From: Paenibacillus terrae
GTDB lineage: Bacteria > Bacillota > Bacilli > Paenibacillales > Paenibacillaceae
Length of the DNA stretch: 34,132 nucleotides
Reading direction: 5' to 3'
NCBI RefSeq assembly: GCF_005217525.1
Contig: NZ_PNXQ01000012.1
Coordinates: forward strand, 548,080 to 582,211
The position numbers and the translations under genes are program-made. This document shows, piece by piece, positions 17,359 to 25,025 of the stretch; positions within the stretch are counted from its first letter, which is position 1; every line of letters begins with the position of its first letter. Below the pieces are notes generated by a model. The model was not told where the DNA came from. It did not search any database and saw nothing but the letters and a program-made list of their open reading frames with translations.

Positions 17359-19683
17359 ATGGAGAGCTTTAAACGTAAATCGCCAGAGGAAATATTGGAT
17401 TCCATTAACAAATTGCATCGGGGCAGACTCAAAATATACATTGGAGCGGTCAGTGGGTCAGGCAAAACGTATCATATGCTTCAGGAAGGACAATCGCTTC
17501 AGCATGAAGGTATCGACGTTGTAATTTGTGCAGTATCGACCATGCAGCGGCGCGAGACGGTGGAGCAGGTAGGCACACTGGAGCGGGTGCCCAGTATCCA
17601 TTGGGTTCAGGATGAGGTGGAGCAAAAGGATTTGAATCTGAAAGCACTGGAGGAACGCAATCCCGAGGTGGTGCTGGTGGACCATTTGGCACATCACAAC
17701 CGGGAAGGCGCCCCATTTCCAACCCGGCTGGAGGATATTCAATATCTACTGGAGCTGGGGATTAGCGTCATTACGACGGTCAATGTCTATGAACTGGAAG
17801 GGATTACGGAATGGGTTTATCAGCTAACAGGGATAGAGGCAGAATATACGGTTCCTATCGACACACTGGAACTGGCGGATGAAATTCGTTTGATTGATGT
17901 CACACCCGAAACGATTTTGGAACGGCTGGCGAAAGGGTACATGCATGCGCCCAATCCTGAGATGTTTCATCGGGGGAATCTGGGTAAGCTGCGTGAACTG
18001 GCTCTGCGATTGGTAGCGGAGGATGTGAACGATTCGCTGGAGCGGCATCGGGAGGAATTGGGTTTGCACGGGGCGTCAGGAGCCGCAGAGCGTATTTTGG
18101 TGCCTGTCCAGTATCACTGGAACGGGTCCATTTATGTACGCAGGGGGGAGCAGGTGGCCAAGCGGCTGGGCGGAGATATGCTGGTGGCCTCCTTTGTCGA
18201 TCCGAGGCGCAAGCTGTCCAAGGAATCGGCGGCCTTCAAGCGCTCAATTGTGCAGCTGGTTGACAAGGTAGGATCGGAATTTGAAGAAATCCCGCTCATT
18301 TCCCGCAGAAGATTGCCTCGGCAGCTTATCCATTATGCGGTGGCGCGTAATGTTACCCGGATCGTTATGGGACATTCCCGGCAGACCCGGTGGCAGGAGC
18401 TGGTTAGAGGTTCGCTGGTAAACGGGATTTTTAAGCGGATGAAAAATATGGACCTGCTGCTTATTGCTGACCGCGCCGAGCAGGAGGGTGAACGTATTTT
18501 GCCGACGATGAGGCAGGAAGAAGACAATGATCCATACCATCGTCTGAGCGACGAGGAAGCGCAGGCTGAGGCTGCCAAAATCCGGCGTGGCAAGCTCAAG
18601 GTATATATTGGTGCCGCTCCCGGTGTCGGCAAGACGTACACGATGCTCAGAGAGGGAAATGATCTGCTGACAAGCGGGATTGATGTAGTTATCGGACTGC
18701 TGGAAACGCATGGAAGGGCGGAAACGCTGGCACAAGTAGGCTCGCTGGATACCGTTTCCCGCCAGATTATCGAGCGTCATGGCGTATATTTGGAGGAAAT
18801 GGACACGGAAGCGATTCTCAAGCGTAATCCCGAGGTGGTCCTTATTGATGAGCTGGCACATACCAATGTTCCCGGCAGTTCGAGATCCAAACGCTATGAG
18901 GATGTATTGACGATTTTGGATCAAGGAATTTCTGTCATTTCTACAATGAATGTACAGCACCTGGAAAGCCTGAATGATGCGGTCGAGCAGATTACCGGCA
19001 TTCGGGTGAGGGAGACCGTTCCCGACCGTATGATGCGGCTGGCCGATGAGGTACAGCTCATTGATGTGGCTCCCAAATCGTTGCAGCAGCGTATGCGTGA
19101 TGGCAAAATATACGATCCTACCAAAGTGGAGCAGGCGCTTAGCCATTTTTTTAAATTAGGTAATCTGATTGCCCTGCGGGAGCTTGCTTTGCGGGAATTG
19201 GCAGATGATGTAGACGAACGGCTGGAATCCTGGGATCGGCACGAATCGCTTAGAGGGCCGTGGCGTAGAGAGGAAGTAATCTTCGTAGGGGTTACGCTCA
19301 GTAATAATGCTGAAAGGCTGATTCGACGCGGCTTTCGTATTGCTTTTCGTCTGAAGGCGGTGTGGATCGTGACCTATGTTCATGTCGGTATAAGCATTCC
19401 GGAGAAGCTAAATTCCCGGGTGGAACAGTTGAAAATGCTAACCCACCGTCTGGGAGGAACCTTCGAAATCCGGCTTGTTTCCAGTCGGAGAGAGATTGCT
19501 GACATATTAATTACTCCGGTGGAAGGATATACGGGTACGCAGTTAATTGTGGGGCAGTCTTCCAGAAGCAGCCGTTGGGGAAAGGATGCGGTCGTACCGC
19601 AAATTCTCCGTCGAGCGCGTCATATGGATGTTCTGATCGTGGCGGACTATGACCCGGACATCAAGTTGGAGGAAGAGGATTGA
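17359..19683 (+). CDS. Tandem duplicated KdpD sensor-domain protein without kinase
   Basis: A 774-residue soluble protein built from two copies of the KdpD N-terminal half. Copy 1: Walker A GAVSGSGKT (29-37), DHLAHHN (about 108-114), and a Usp domain from about 244. Copy 2: Walker A GAAPGVGKT (418-426), DELAHTNVPGSSRSKRYEDV (from 497) and a Usp domain from about 638. Copy 2 keeps the classical KdpD motifs, whereas copy 1 has diverged (DELAHTN to DHLAHHN). The four KdpD membrane helices and the histidine kinase are absent. KdpD regulates kdp in response to K+ and, in Staphylococcus, binds c-di-AMP through Usp; that motif (SxS...FTAxY) is not clearly kept here. Start ATG 17359 follows GGGAGG. 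It lies 7.9 kb from kdp. Confidence 0.9.
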   Translation: MESFKRKSPEEILDSINKLHRGRLKIYIGAVSGSGKTYHMLQEGQSLQHEGIDVVICAVSTMQRRETVEQVGTLERVPSIHWVQDEVEQKDLNLKALEERNPEVVLVDHLAHHNREGAPFPTRLEDIQYLLELGISVITTVNVYELEGITEWVYQLTGIEAEYTVPIDTLELADEIRLIDVTPETILERLAKGYMHAPNPEMFHRGNLGKLRELALRLVAEDVNDSLERHREELGLHGASGAAERILVPVQYHWNGSIYVRRGEQVAKRLGGDMLVASFVDPRRKLSKESAAFKRSIVQLVDKVGSEFEEIPLISRRRLPRQLIHYAVARNVTRIVMGHSRQTRWQELVRGSLVNGIFKRMKNMDLLLIADRAEQEGERILPTMRQEEDNDPYHRLSDEEAQAEAAKIRRGKLKVYIGAAPGVGKTYTMLREGNDLLTSGIDVVIGLLETHGRAETLAQVGSLDTVSRQIIERHGVYLEEMDTEAILKRNPEVVLIDELAHTNVPGSSRSKRYEDVLTILDQGISVISTMNVQHLESLNDAVEQITGIRVRETVPDRMMRLADEVQLIDVAPKSLQQRMRDGKIYDPTKVEQALSHFFKLGNLIALRELALRELADDVDERLESWDRHESLRGPWRREEVIFVGVTLSNNAERLIRRGFRIAFRLKAVWIVTYVHVGISIPEKLNSRVEQLKMLTHRLGGTFEIRLVSSRREIADILITPVEGYTGTQLIVGQSSRSSRWGKDAVVPQILRRARHMDVLIVADYDPDIKLEEED

Positions 19684-19781
19684 ATCGCCCAATCCTTTTA
19701 TAAATAGTCAGATGCTGGTTTCCGGTTGCTCAGTGCTTCCATAGTATATTCTATCTCAAAGAATTGGAGGCGAATTTGAAT

Positions 19782-20012
19782 ATGTTTAAACATCATCCGC
19801 GTCATTGTCATTTTCCTAAGCCCAAAAAACGTTTCTTTAAGAAGATTATCAAAACAACGGTGTTTACAATTAAATTTGTACCTAAAGTTAAACGTCGTCA
19901 TTTCATTCATGAAGAATGTGGTTTTCTGAAAGAACATCACCATCACCACCGGAAACATCGTCATCATCGTCATCATCACTGTCATCGTCCATGTCATCAC
20001 AAATTCTACTAA
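19782..20012 (+). CDS. Histidine-rich small basic protein
   Basis: A 76-residue protein (ATG 19782; TTG 19776 is an alternative and is better spaced from TGGAGG). It is strongly basic and its tail holds about twenty His, with KEHHHHHRKHRHHRHHHCHR and two Cys nearby. A metal-binding or metal-storage role (Ni, Zn, Cu or Mn) is likely by composition, and it lies 2.6 kb from the metal ABC transporter. There is no family I can name. A terminator follows immediately, so it is a monocistronic gene. Confidence 0.65.
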   Translation: MFKHHPRHCHFPKPKKRFFKKIIKTTVFTIKFVPKVKRRHFIHEECGFLKEHHHHHRKHRHHRHHHCHRPCHHKFY

Positions 20013-20025
20013 GATTAAGGCAATG

Positions 20026-20051
20026 GAGGCGGGCTTGAATGCCCGCCTTTT
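20026..20051 (+). terminator. Terminator of the His-rich gene
   Basis: Perfect stem AGGCGGGC / GCCCGCCT with TTT after it. Confidence 0.88.
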
Positions 20052-20092
20052 ACTACATAAGGGTTGTGAAGAAATTCTAGCATAAAAAATGC

Positions 20093-20121
20093 TTGCTCTA
20101 AAATAGGCGCTGTGCTATTCT
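20093..20121 (+). promoter_or_regulatory. Candidate tad/flp promoter
   Basis: TTGCTC and TATTCT with a 17-bp spacer, each 4 of 6 to consensus, just before the leader hairpin at 20148. Confidence 0.4.
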
Positions 20122-20147
20122 ACCAGTAAATAGATTGGACGTGACGG

Positions 20148-20209
20148 AAGCACCGTTCACCAACCGTATGTACTTCGTGTACTTACGGATGGGTGAACGG
20201 TGCTTTTTT
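20148..20209 (+). terminator. Long hairpin terminator/attenuator in the tad leader
   Basis: A perfect 14-bp stem AAGCACCGTTCACC / GGTGAACGGTGCTT with inner CCGTA/TACGG and GTAC/GTAC stems closed by a TTCGT loop, then T6. It ends only 30 nt before the cpaE-like start and lies downstream of the candidate promoter, so it may attenuate the operon rather than end a gene. Confidence 0.8.
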
Positions 20210-20238
20210 GCGTTGTTGTTTGGGGGGGGATGAGCGTC

Positions 20239-21396
20239 ATGATTCCGGTAAAAGTAGTGCTGGCTGTAGAAAGCCGGGATTATATTGAGCCACTGCTGAA
20301 TTATGTACATGGAAGCGAGTACGCCAGGAGGCTGAGGGTAACGGCATTTTCGCAGACAGAGGCATTTCGTCATTACATGATGGAAGCACCTGGAGTTAAA
20401 AAGCCGGATGTTGTGGTGGGTGAATCGGCTTTTTTGAGTCTGTGGACAGATCGGGAAACTTCTGATATTCCTTGTCTGGTGCTACATGAGGGAGAACAGG
20501 TGAGCGAATACGGACAACCTTTATTAAAATATCAGCCCTTGTCTGAACTGGTGGGCTTTATTTTGGAAACGGCGAGACAGCGGACAAGTGGGCGGCAGAG
20601 CGTAAACAGCCGGGAAGGCGGAATGATTATTGGCATGGTTGCAGCCTCCGGTGGGCTGGGCAAAACAACGGCCGCGCTCAATATATCCAAGCAGCTGGGA
20701 AATGAGGGGTATTCGGTTTTTTATTTGAATTTGGAAACGGTGGATTCAAGTTCGTTGTTCACGGGTTCCGGCGGTTCTAGTGGAGCAGAAGGAGAGGGGC
20801 TGTCCAGACTGCTTTATGATCTCAAGGCGATGAGACATGACGGAAATCCCTTATCTGTCGCTTCGTATTGTGTGCGCCGTTCTGAAATTCAGGCCGACAC
20901 CTTTCAACCTGTCGATAACCGCAAGGAACTGATAGACATGACCTGTGATGAAGCGGTAGAGCTGATTCGGACGATTGCCGAAAGTGGACAGTATGATGTC
21001 GTAATCGTAGATGGCGAGTCTGAAAATAGTGATCGGGCTCAAGCTGTGCTTAAAGCCAGTCATAGGCTGATTTGGCTGCTGGCAGACGACTTAATGAGCA
21101 TGCACAAATGTGGGCTATGGCTGGATGTTCTGGAAGCCACACAGCCGGAAGGATTTGAAGCCATGCTGACCAAAACCCGTTTTGTGGTAAACCGTTATAT
21201 GGGAACTATGACCAACTCGTTACCTCGGGATTTTATGGAGCTGAACGGGGCGTTGCCTTACATTCCTTCATGGAAGCAGATGCAGCATCGTGAGCTGCTG
21301 CTTAGTTCGCCGATTTATCAGCGGGAAATTCACCAGCTGTGCCGCGAGCTGCTGAATGTGGAGACTGTAACACAGCCGCCCGCCGCTTGGGCTTAA
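20239..21396 (+). CDS. cpaE: CpaE/TadZ-like ATPase of a tad pilus locus
   Basis: A 385-residue protein. An N-terminal receiver-like region (VKVVLAVESRDYIEPLLNYV...) precedes a MinD/ParA-type ATPase with the deviant Walker A MVAASGGLGKTTAALN and later DVVIVDGES as Walker B. This two-part layout is that of CpaE/TadZ, which positions type IVc (Flp/Tad) pilus machinery at the cytoplasmic membrane. Start ATG 20239 is favoured, 9 nt after a G8 tract; ATG 20230 is possible. The cpaF-like gene follows 9 nt downstream. The pilus genes expected next are replaced by the accessory region. Confidence 0.85.
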   Translation: MIPVKVVLAVESRDYIEPLLNYVHGSEYARRLRVTAFSQTEAFRHYMMEAPGVKKPDVVVGESAFLSLWTDRETSDIPCLVLHEGEQVSEYGQPLLKYQPLSELVGFILETARQRTSGRQSVNSREGGMIIGMVAASGGLGKTTAALNISKQLGNEGYSVFYLNLETVDSSSLFTGSGGSSGAEGEGLSRLLYDLKAMRHDGNPLSVASYCVRRSEIQADTFQPVDNRKELIDMTCDEAVELIRTIAESGQYDVVIVDGESENSDRAQAVLKASHRLIWLLADDLMSMHKCGLWLDVLEATQPEGFEAMLTKTRFVVNRYMGTMTNSLPRDFMELNGALPYIPSWKQMQHRELLLSSPIYQREIHQLCRELLNVETVTQPPAAWA

Positions 21397-21405
21397 AGGG
21401 GGCCG

Positions 21406-22287
21406 ATGAATATGAATGAAGAACGGTTTCGTGCACTACGAGCGGATATCCGTGGAGGTCTGGACGTCACATCCTCAGTAGGGGATGCAGAGTTAGTGCG
21501 GCATATTGAAAATCGAATTTTGCATGACACAGAGCTGGCAGGTTTGACCTCCAGAGAAAAGCATGCGCTGGTCCGCAAAATTTTTAATTCCTTCCGTGGG
21601 CTGGATGTGCTCCAGCCATTGATTGATGACCCCACGGTTACGGAAATTATGATTAACAGTCACCGCGAAATTTTTGTGGAGCGGGCGGGCGAGGTGATCC
21701 AGGCACCCGATCAATTTGAATCCCGTGAGCGACTTGAGGATTTGATCCAGACGATTGTAGCCGGGGTGAACCGGATTGTGAATGAGTCTTCACCGATTGT
21801 CGACGCCAGATTGAAGGACGGGTCACGTGTAAATATTGTGCTACCGCCAGTCGCTCTCAAGGGGCCGACGATGACGATTCGGAAGTTTCCCGAGCGTCCG
21901 ATGACGATGGATGATTTGATACGAATGGGGGCGCTGGATGCAGAAGCCGCCCATATGCTCAAGGACTTGGTGCGCAGCAAGTACAACATTTTTATAAGCG
22001 GGGGTACGGGTTCCGGTAAAACCACCTTTCTGAATGCATTATCCCAGTTTATCCCGCCATCGGAACGGATTATTACGATTGAAGATTCGGCAGAGCTGCA
22101 AATTGTAACCGTCCCTAATCTGGTTTCCATGGAAACACGGAATGCCAACACCGAGGGGAAGGGCGAAATCACGATTCGTGATCTGATTCGTTCCTCCCTG
22201 CGTATGCGGCCCAATCGCATTGTGGTGGGTGAGGTCAGGGGGAGTGAGGCTTTGGATATGCTGCATGACAAATCTATAAAAAGGTAA
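21406..22287 (+). pseudogene. cpaF: CpaF/TadA secretion ATPase, cut off at the C-terminus
   Basis: 293 residues remain of a protein that is normally about 400-450. The N-terminal domain (VTEIMINSHREIFVERAGEV) and the ATPase domain are intact to Walker A (FISGGTGSGKTTFLNAL), the Asp box (IITIEDSAEL) and Walker B (RPNRIVVGEVRGSEALDML). After ALDML the normal sequence (typically QAMNTGHDGS... with the His box) is replaced by HDKSIKR and a stop. ATP hydrolysis and hexamer contacts in the lost part should be abolished. It starts at ATG behind AAAGGGGG. The break coincides with an abrupt fall in GC, so I infer disruption by the accessory element. Confidence 0.88.
22262..22270. other. Left boundary of the accessory region inside cpaF
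   Basis: The last codons matching cpaF (GATATGCTGCA) end here and AT-rich foreign DNA begins. No copy of the flanking word was seen elsewhere in the window, so the right junction probably lies beyond it. The exact base is uncertain by a few nucleotides. Confidence 0.6.
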
Positions 22288-22306
22288 TTAAAGGAGATAT
22301 ACAAAC

Positions 22307-22519
22307 ATGGGCAAAATGATTGTACGGTATAGTATTCTTCGTAACAATGGCTTTGGAAAGTTTGTTATGGAGAAAAAAACTGCAACTATGAATTGCGAAA
22401 TGAACTTAAAAGACTACGAATACCAGCAGGAGAGCATAGTGAATGAGATAGGCTCAATTGAGAGCGTTAAGCCAACGCAGGTGAGAGTTACGGGGATTTT
22501 GAGACTTCCCTTTTCATAA
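22307..22519 (+). CDS. Hypothetical protein at the left end of the accessory region
   Basis: A 70-residue frame with a strong ribosome site (AAAGGAGATATA). The protein (KMIVRYSILRNNGFGKFVME...VRVTGILRLPFS) has no signal or membrane helix and no family I recognise. It may be the start of a longer gene cut by rearrangement. Confidence 0.45.
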   Translation: MGKMIVRYSILRNNGFGKFVMEKKTATMNCEMNLKDYEYQQESIVNEIGSIESVKPTQVRVTGILRLPFS

Positions 22520-22675
22520 GGTGAATAACAGCTTTAGAACGAACGTGAGAGCGTCTAAGGAGTATGTCATTGTAAAGTGTAAGGAATCAAAAAAATTATA
22601 CTCGAACGAGTGTACTGTTATATGGTATATTGTTCCTATTGTTAAAGGTTTATTTCAAATAAGAGGTGATAGCAG

Positions 22676-23035
22676 ATGGGAATCGTCAAAATCAATGGAA
22701 AGTATGTTTCTTATAACACTTATGATAATGAGACTGTTACTTGCCGAAATTGCGATATATTATATATGATACGAACTGCTGATATTAAAAGAGATTGGTG
22801 TTGTCCTGTGTGTGGTAGCAAACTGCAAATAAATTTTTGGCACAAAGATGCTGAATGGACAGTGATGAGGATGAGGGATTATGAACTAAGAAAAGGTATG
22901 ATGTTCGTAATAAAACACAGAATGACTTCTCATAATATATTGGAAATTAAAAAATATACAAATGGAACGAAATTACACTTAAAAGGACAAGGTTCATATA
23001 AAATAAAGAACGATGAGTTTTACGAGGTATGTTAA
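22676..23035 (+). CDS. Hypothetical zinc-ribbon protein
   Basis: A 119-residue protein starting at ATG behind AGAGGTGATAG. Residues about 23-48 contain CRNC and CCPVCGSKL, a probable zinc ribbon, followed by WHKDAEWTVMRMRDYELRKG and a basic C-terminal half. The family is unknown. It lies in a row of small, same-strand, AT-rich genes. Confidence 0.6.
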   Translation: MGIVKINGKYVSYNTYDNETVTCRNCDILYMIRTADIKRDWCCPVCGSKLQINFWHKDAEWTVMRMRDYELRKGMMFVIKHRMTSHNILEIKKYTNGTKLHLKGQGSYKIKNDEFYEVC

Positions 23036-23079
23036 ATTTTATATGAAATATCACTATTTTATTAATGGAGGAAAATTTC

Positions 23080-23433
23080 ATGTCTGAAATCTTTGGTTAC
23101 AAGCCAAGCGAAGATGGAAAGTTGATGCCACACTCATTTGAAGCAAAAATTGTGAAACTGACATTTCACCGAGTCAGTTTGGTTTAAGTGAACAAGACAT
23201 GGCAAAACTATTCGCTAAATGTTCTGTACCGAATAAAGAACAGAAGAATTTCGAAAATAATTTCGAAGATAAAATAAGCCCCATCTTACTGGATGCTCAT
23301 CGACTTCGTATGGATAGACTACTGGACAGGGTTGAAGAATTAGCAATAGGAATTATGGAGGCTTTATGCAAGATAAATGTTGGTCAACCAGAATATTGCC
23401 GATCTATTAGACATAGTTGAGTCACATCGATAA
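23080..23433 (+). pseudogene. Frameshifted small gene of unknown function
   Basis: The 35-codon frame from ATG 23080 (ribosome site GGAGG) reads MSEIFGYKPSEDGKLMPHSF and then garbage. Adding one A to the A5 run near 23150 restores CETDISPSQFGLSEQDMAKL and a helical protein through RMDRLLDRVEELAIGIMEAL. A second shift near 23373 continues into NQNIADLLDIVESHR and a stop at 23431. Together this gives about 115 plausible residues in three frames. It is either a decayed gene or the site of sequencing errors in a homopolymer. Function is unknown. Confidence 0.55.
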
Positions 23434-23463
23434 AATGGACAGGTGTTATAAGGAGGAGTTACA

Positions 23464-23781
23464 TTGTCACACCCAAAAATGTTTATCAATTTATTAGAAT
23501 ATGAAATACAAAGCTATCAAGAGAATAGAACGTCTGGCGCTCTTACAGTAGAAGAACAACAAGAATATAATAGAATGAATAATATTCGTAATAAACTGAT
23601 TAAAGGTAAAGATTTAACTGAAGATGATGCGTACGATCTATATAGCCATATATCATATCGATGCAATAATGAAGTTCTTGAAAATTTTATTTTTAAATTC
23701 ATTACTAAGGAATCGTTCAATAGAAAGCAAGCGGAGTGGAAAAAGAGGAACACGCTAAATTTAGATGATTTTTTCGGATGA
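23464..23781 (+). CDS. Hypothetical helical protein
   Basis: A 105-residue acidic/helical protein starting at TTG 23464, chosen because AAGGAGG lies 7 nt upstream. It has no membrane segment and no motif I recognise (LTVEEQQEYNRMNNIRNKLI; LTEDDAYDLYSHISYRC). It is located in the same run of small genes, just before the HExxH protein. Confidence 0.55.
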   Translation: MSHPKMFINLLEYEIQSYQENRTSGALTVEEQQEYNRMNNIRNKLIKGKDLTEDDAYDLYSHISYRCNNEVLENFIFKFITKESFNRKQAEWKKRNTLNLDDFFG

Positions 23782-23820
23782 AATGGCTATTTTAGAGATG
23801 AAATGGGAGGAAAGGATGTA

Positions 23821-24264
23821 TTGAAGACAACTCATGTGGGGGAAATCCGAAAATTGGTGCGTAGACAGGTCGGAACTATTAATACGAAGTTTGAGTTGAA
23901 TCTAGCGGTAAAAGAAGAAAAGCTGGAGAAGGGATTTCAAATGGTAGCAGATGCTCCTGAGACAATTATTTATGATCCCAATGAGATAAAAGATGTATTT
24001 AACAACCCGCGCTTTTTTGATCAGGCTGGCGTGTCGACAATAGCTAATTTAATAAAGATTCTAATTGCACACGAAACTGGACACTTAATTGATTATAAGA
24101 GAAATAGTTTTCTTTTTTATAATAAAGGCCATGAAGAACAAATGGAGCTAAATGCATGGAAGCTAGGCGAGCAATACATTGATGATGAAATTAGAAGTGA
24201 ATATGAAACATTTAAGGATTTTTCATTAGATTCATACCGAAGATCAAACAAATTTAAACAATAA
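23821..24264 (+). CDS. HExxH metallopeptidase-like protein
   Basis: About 147 residues from TTG 23821 (5 nt after AAAGG, 10 after GGAGG); ATG 23803 would add six residues but covers the ribosome site. The motif LIAHETGHLIDY (His84, Glu85, His88) with Glu109 in MELNAWKLGEQYI is the zinc site and third ligand of gluzincin-type peptidases, as in small ImmA/IrrE-like enzymes. The N-terminal half is helical and basic. The substrate is unknown. ImmA-type enzymes cleave mobile-element repressors, but no XRE gene is adjacent here, so that link is only a possibility. Confidence 0.6.
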   Translation: MKTTHVGEIRKLVRRQVGTINTKFELNLAVKEEKLEKGFQMVADAPETIIYDPNEIKDVFNNPRFFDQAGVSTIANLIKILIAHETGHLIDYKRNSFLFYNKGHEEQMELNAWKLGEQYIDDEIRSEYETFKDFSLDSYRRSNKFKQ

Positions 24265-24298
24265 AAATAAAAGATGTTTTTTAAAAGGAAGGTAGAGT

Positions 24299-24544
24299 AT
24301 GTATTCACATATTGACATACTTAATGAGATGGTGAAAGAAAAAAAGGTAAAATCAACAAAAAATATAGCAGCAATATTTGTTGGAGAAGCAGTGCAAATA
24401 TGGTATATGTATGGAGCTTGGGTTATTGCTGAACCAGAAAAAGAAATGAGATCTGGACGTTCATCAAGTTACGAAAGTTTTTTGAGCATGATCGCTGAAA
24501 AATATCCATCTGAGGAATTTGGGGAACATAAAATAATCGCTTGA
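24299..24544 (+). CDS. Hypothetical small protein
   Basis: An 81-residue protein with ATG behind AAAGGAAGG. It has a short hydrophobic middle (AAIFVGEAVQIWYMYGAWVIAE) and a Ser/Glu-rich tail. No family is recognised. It lies 34 nt after the metallopeptidase-like gene and may be co-transcribed with it. Confidence 0.5.
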   Translation: MYSHIDILNEMVKEKKVKSTKNIAAIFVGEAVQIWYMYGAWVIAEPEKEMRSGRSSSYESFLSMIAEKYPSEEFGEHKIIA

Positions 24545-24613
24545 TCGTATAAAATGCATGTTTCAAATGTTCTGTAACAATACAAACACTCAAGTCTGTA
24601 TAAAACACCAATT

Positions 24614-24739
24614 TTACCATCCAGTTACCCCCATATTGACGGTGACTGGATTTTTTGTATCCAAATCGTACGACGTCGGATGGTTTGTGCTTGTGGAATT
24701 TTCGACCACTTCAATATCTTCATTGAGAAATGTGAGCGG
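24614..24739 (-). pseudogene. C-terminal gene fragment on the minus strand
   Basis: A 41-codon open stretch without a start (stop TAA directly before it) reads LTFLNEDIEVVENSTSTNHP followed by TSYDLDTKNPVTVNMGVTGW and a stop. The composition looks like real protein and is GC-richer than its surroundings. Probably the remnant of a gene cut by rearrangement; the family is not recognised. Confidence 0.3.
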
Positions 24740-25025
24740 TTAAAAAATAATTGAATCAAGTACTTGGCAGGATAAAAAAAGATATGCCAATTGTTATTTG
24801 CATAGTGTTTTCAAAAACTCATTACTATTTTTAATCTACAGCACAAGATATTAAAAATAAAATTGTTTTTTTATTACATATTTCGACAACATTTTTAAAT
24901 TTATAATGATATTATATTAAATAAGAATTATAAACAAATTAAACAGTAGATTAAAAAATATTGATTTTTTCAAGAAGAAATGTTATAGTTTGGTAGAAAA
25001 AAACACACTTATTGGAGGTAATTTG
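24740..25025. other. AT-rich intergenic ahead of the secreted-protein gene
   Basis: Very AT-rich, no coding frame. Its only clear content is the promoter at 24961-24989 and the ribosome site of the next gene. Confidence 0.5.
24961..24989 (+). promoter_or_regulatory. Promoter of the secreted-protein gene
   Basis: TTGATT (24961-24966), a 17-bp spacer and TATAGT (24984-24989), 36 bp before the ATG at 25026. Confidence 0.65.

Noticed and set aside
17359..19683. Complete KdpD histidine kinase
   Set aside because: No transmembrane segments, no phosphoacceptor His box and no HATPase motifs are present. The second half is another copy of the sensor domain.
22288..22309. Vector-like ribosome site (AAAGGAGATATACA) before the first accessory gene
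   Set aside because: It recalls the phage T7 gene 10 leader used in expression vectors. The following sequence is not vector DNA, and the similarity is short; treated as chance.
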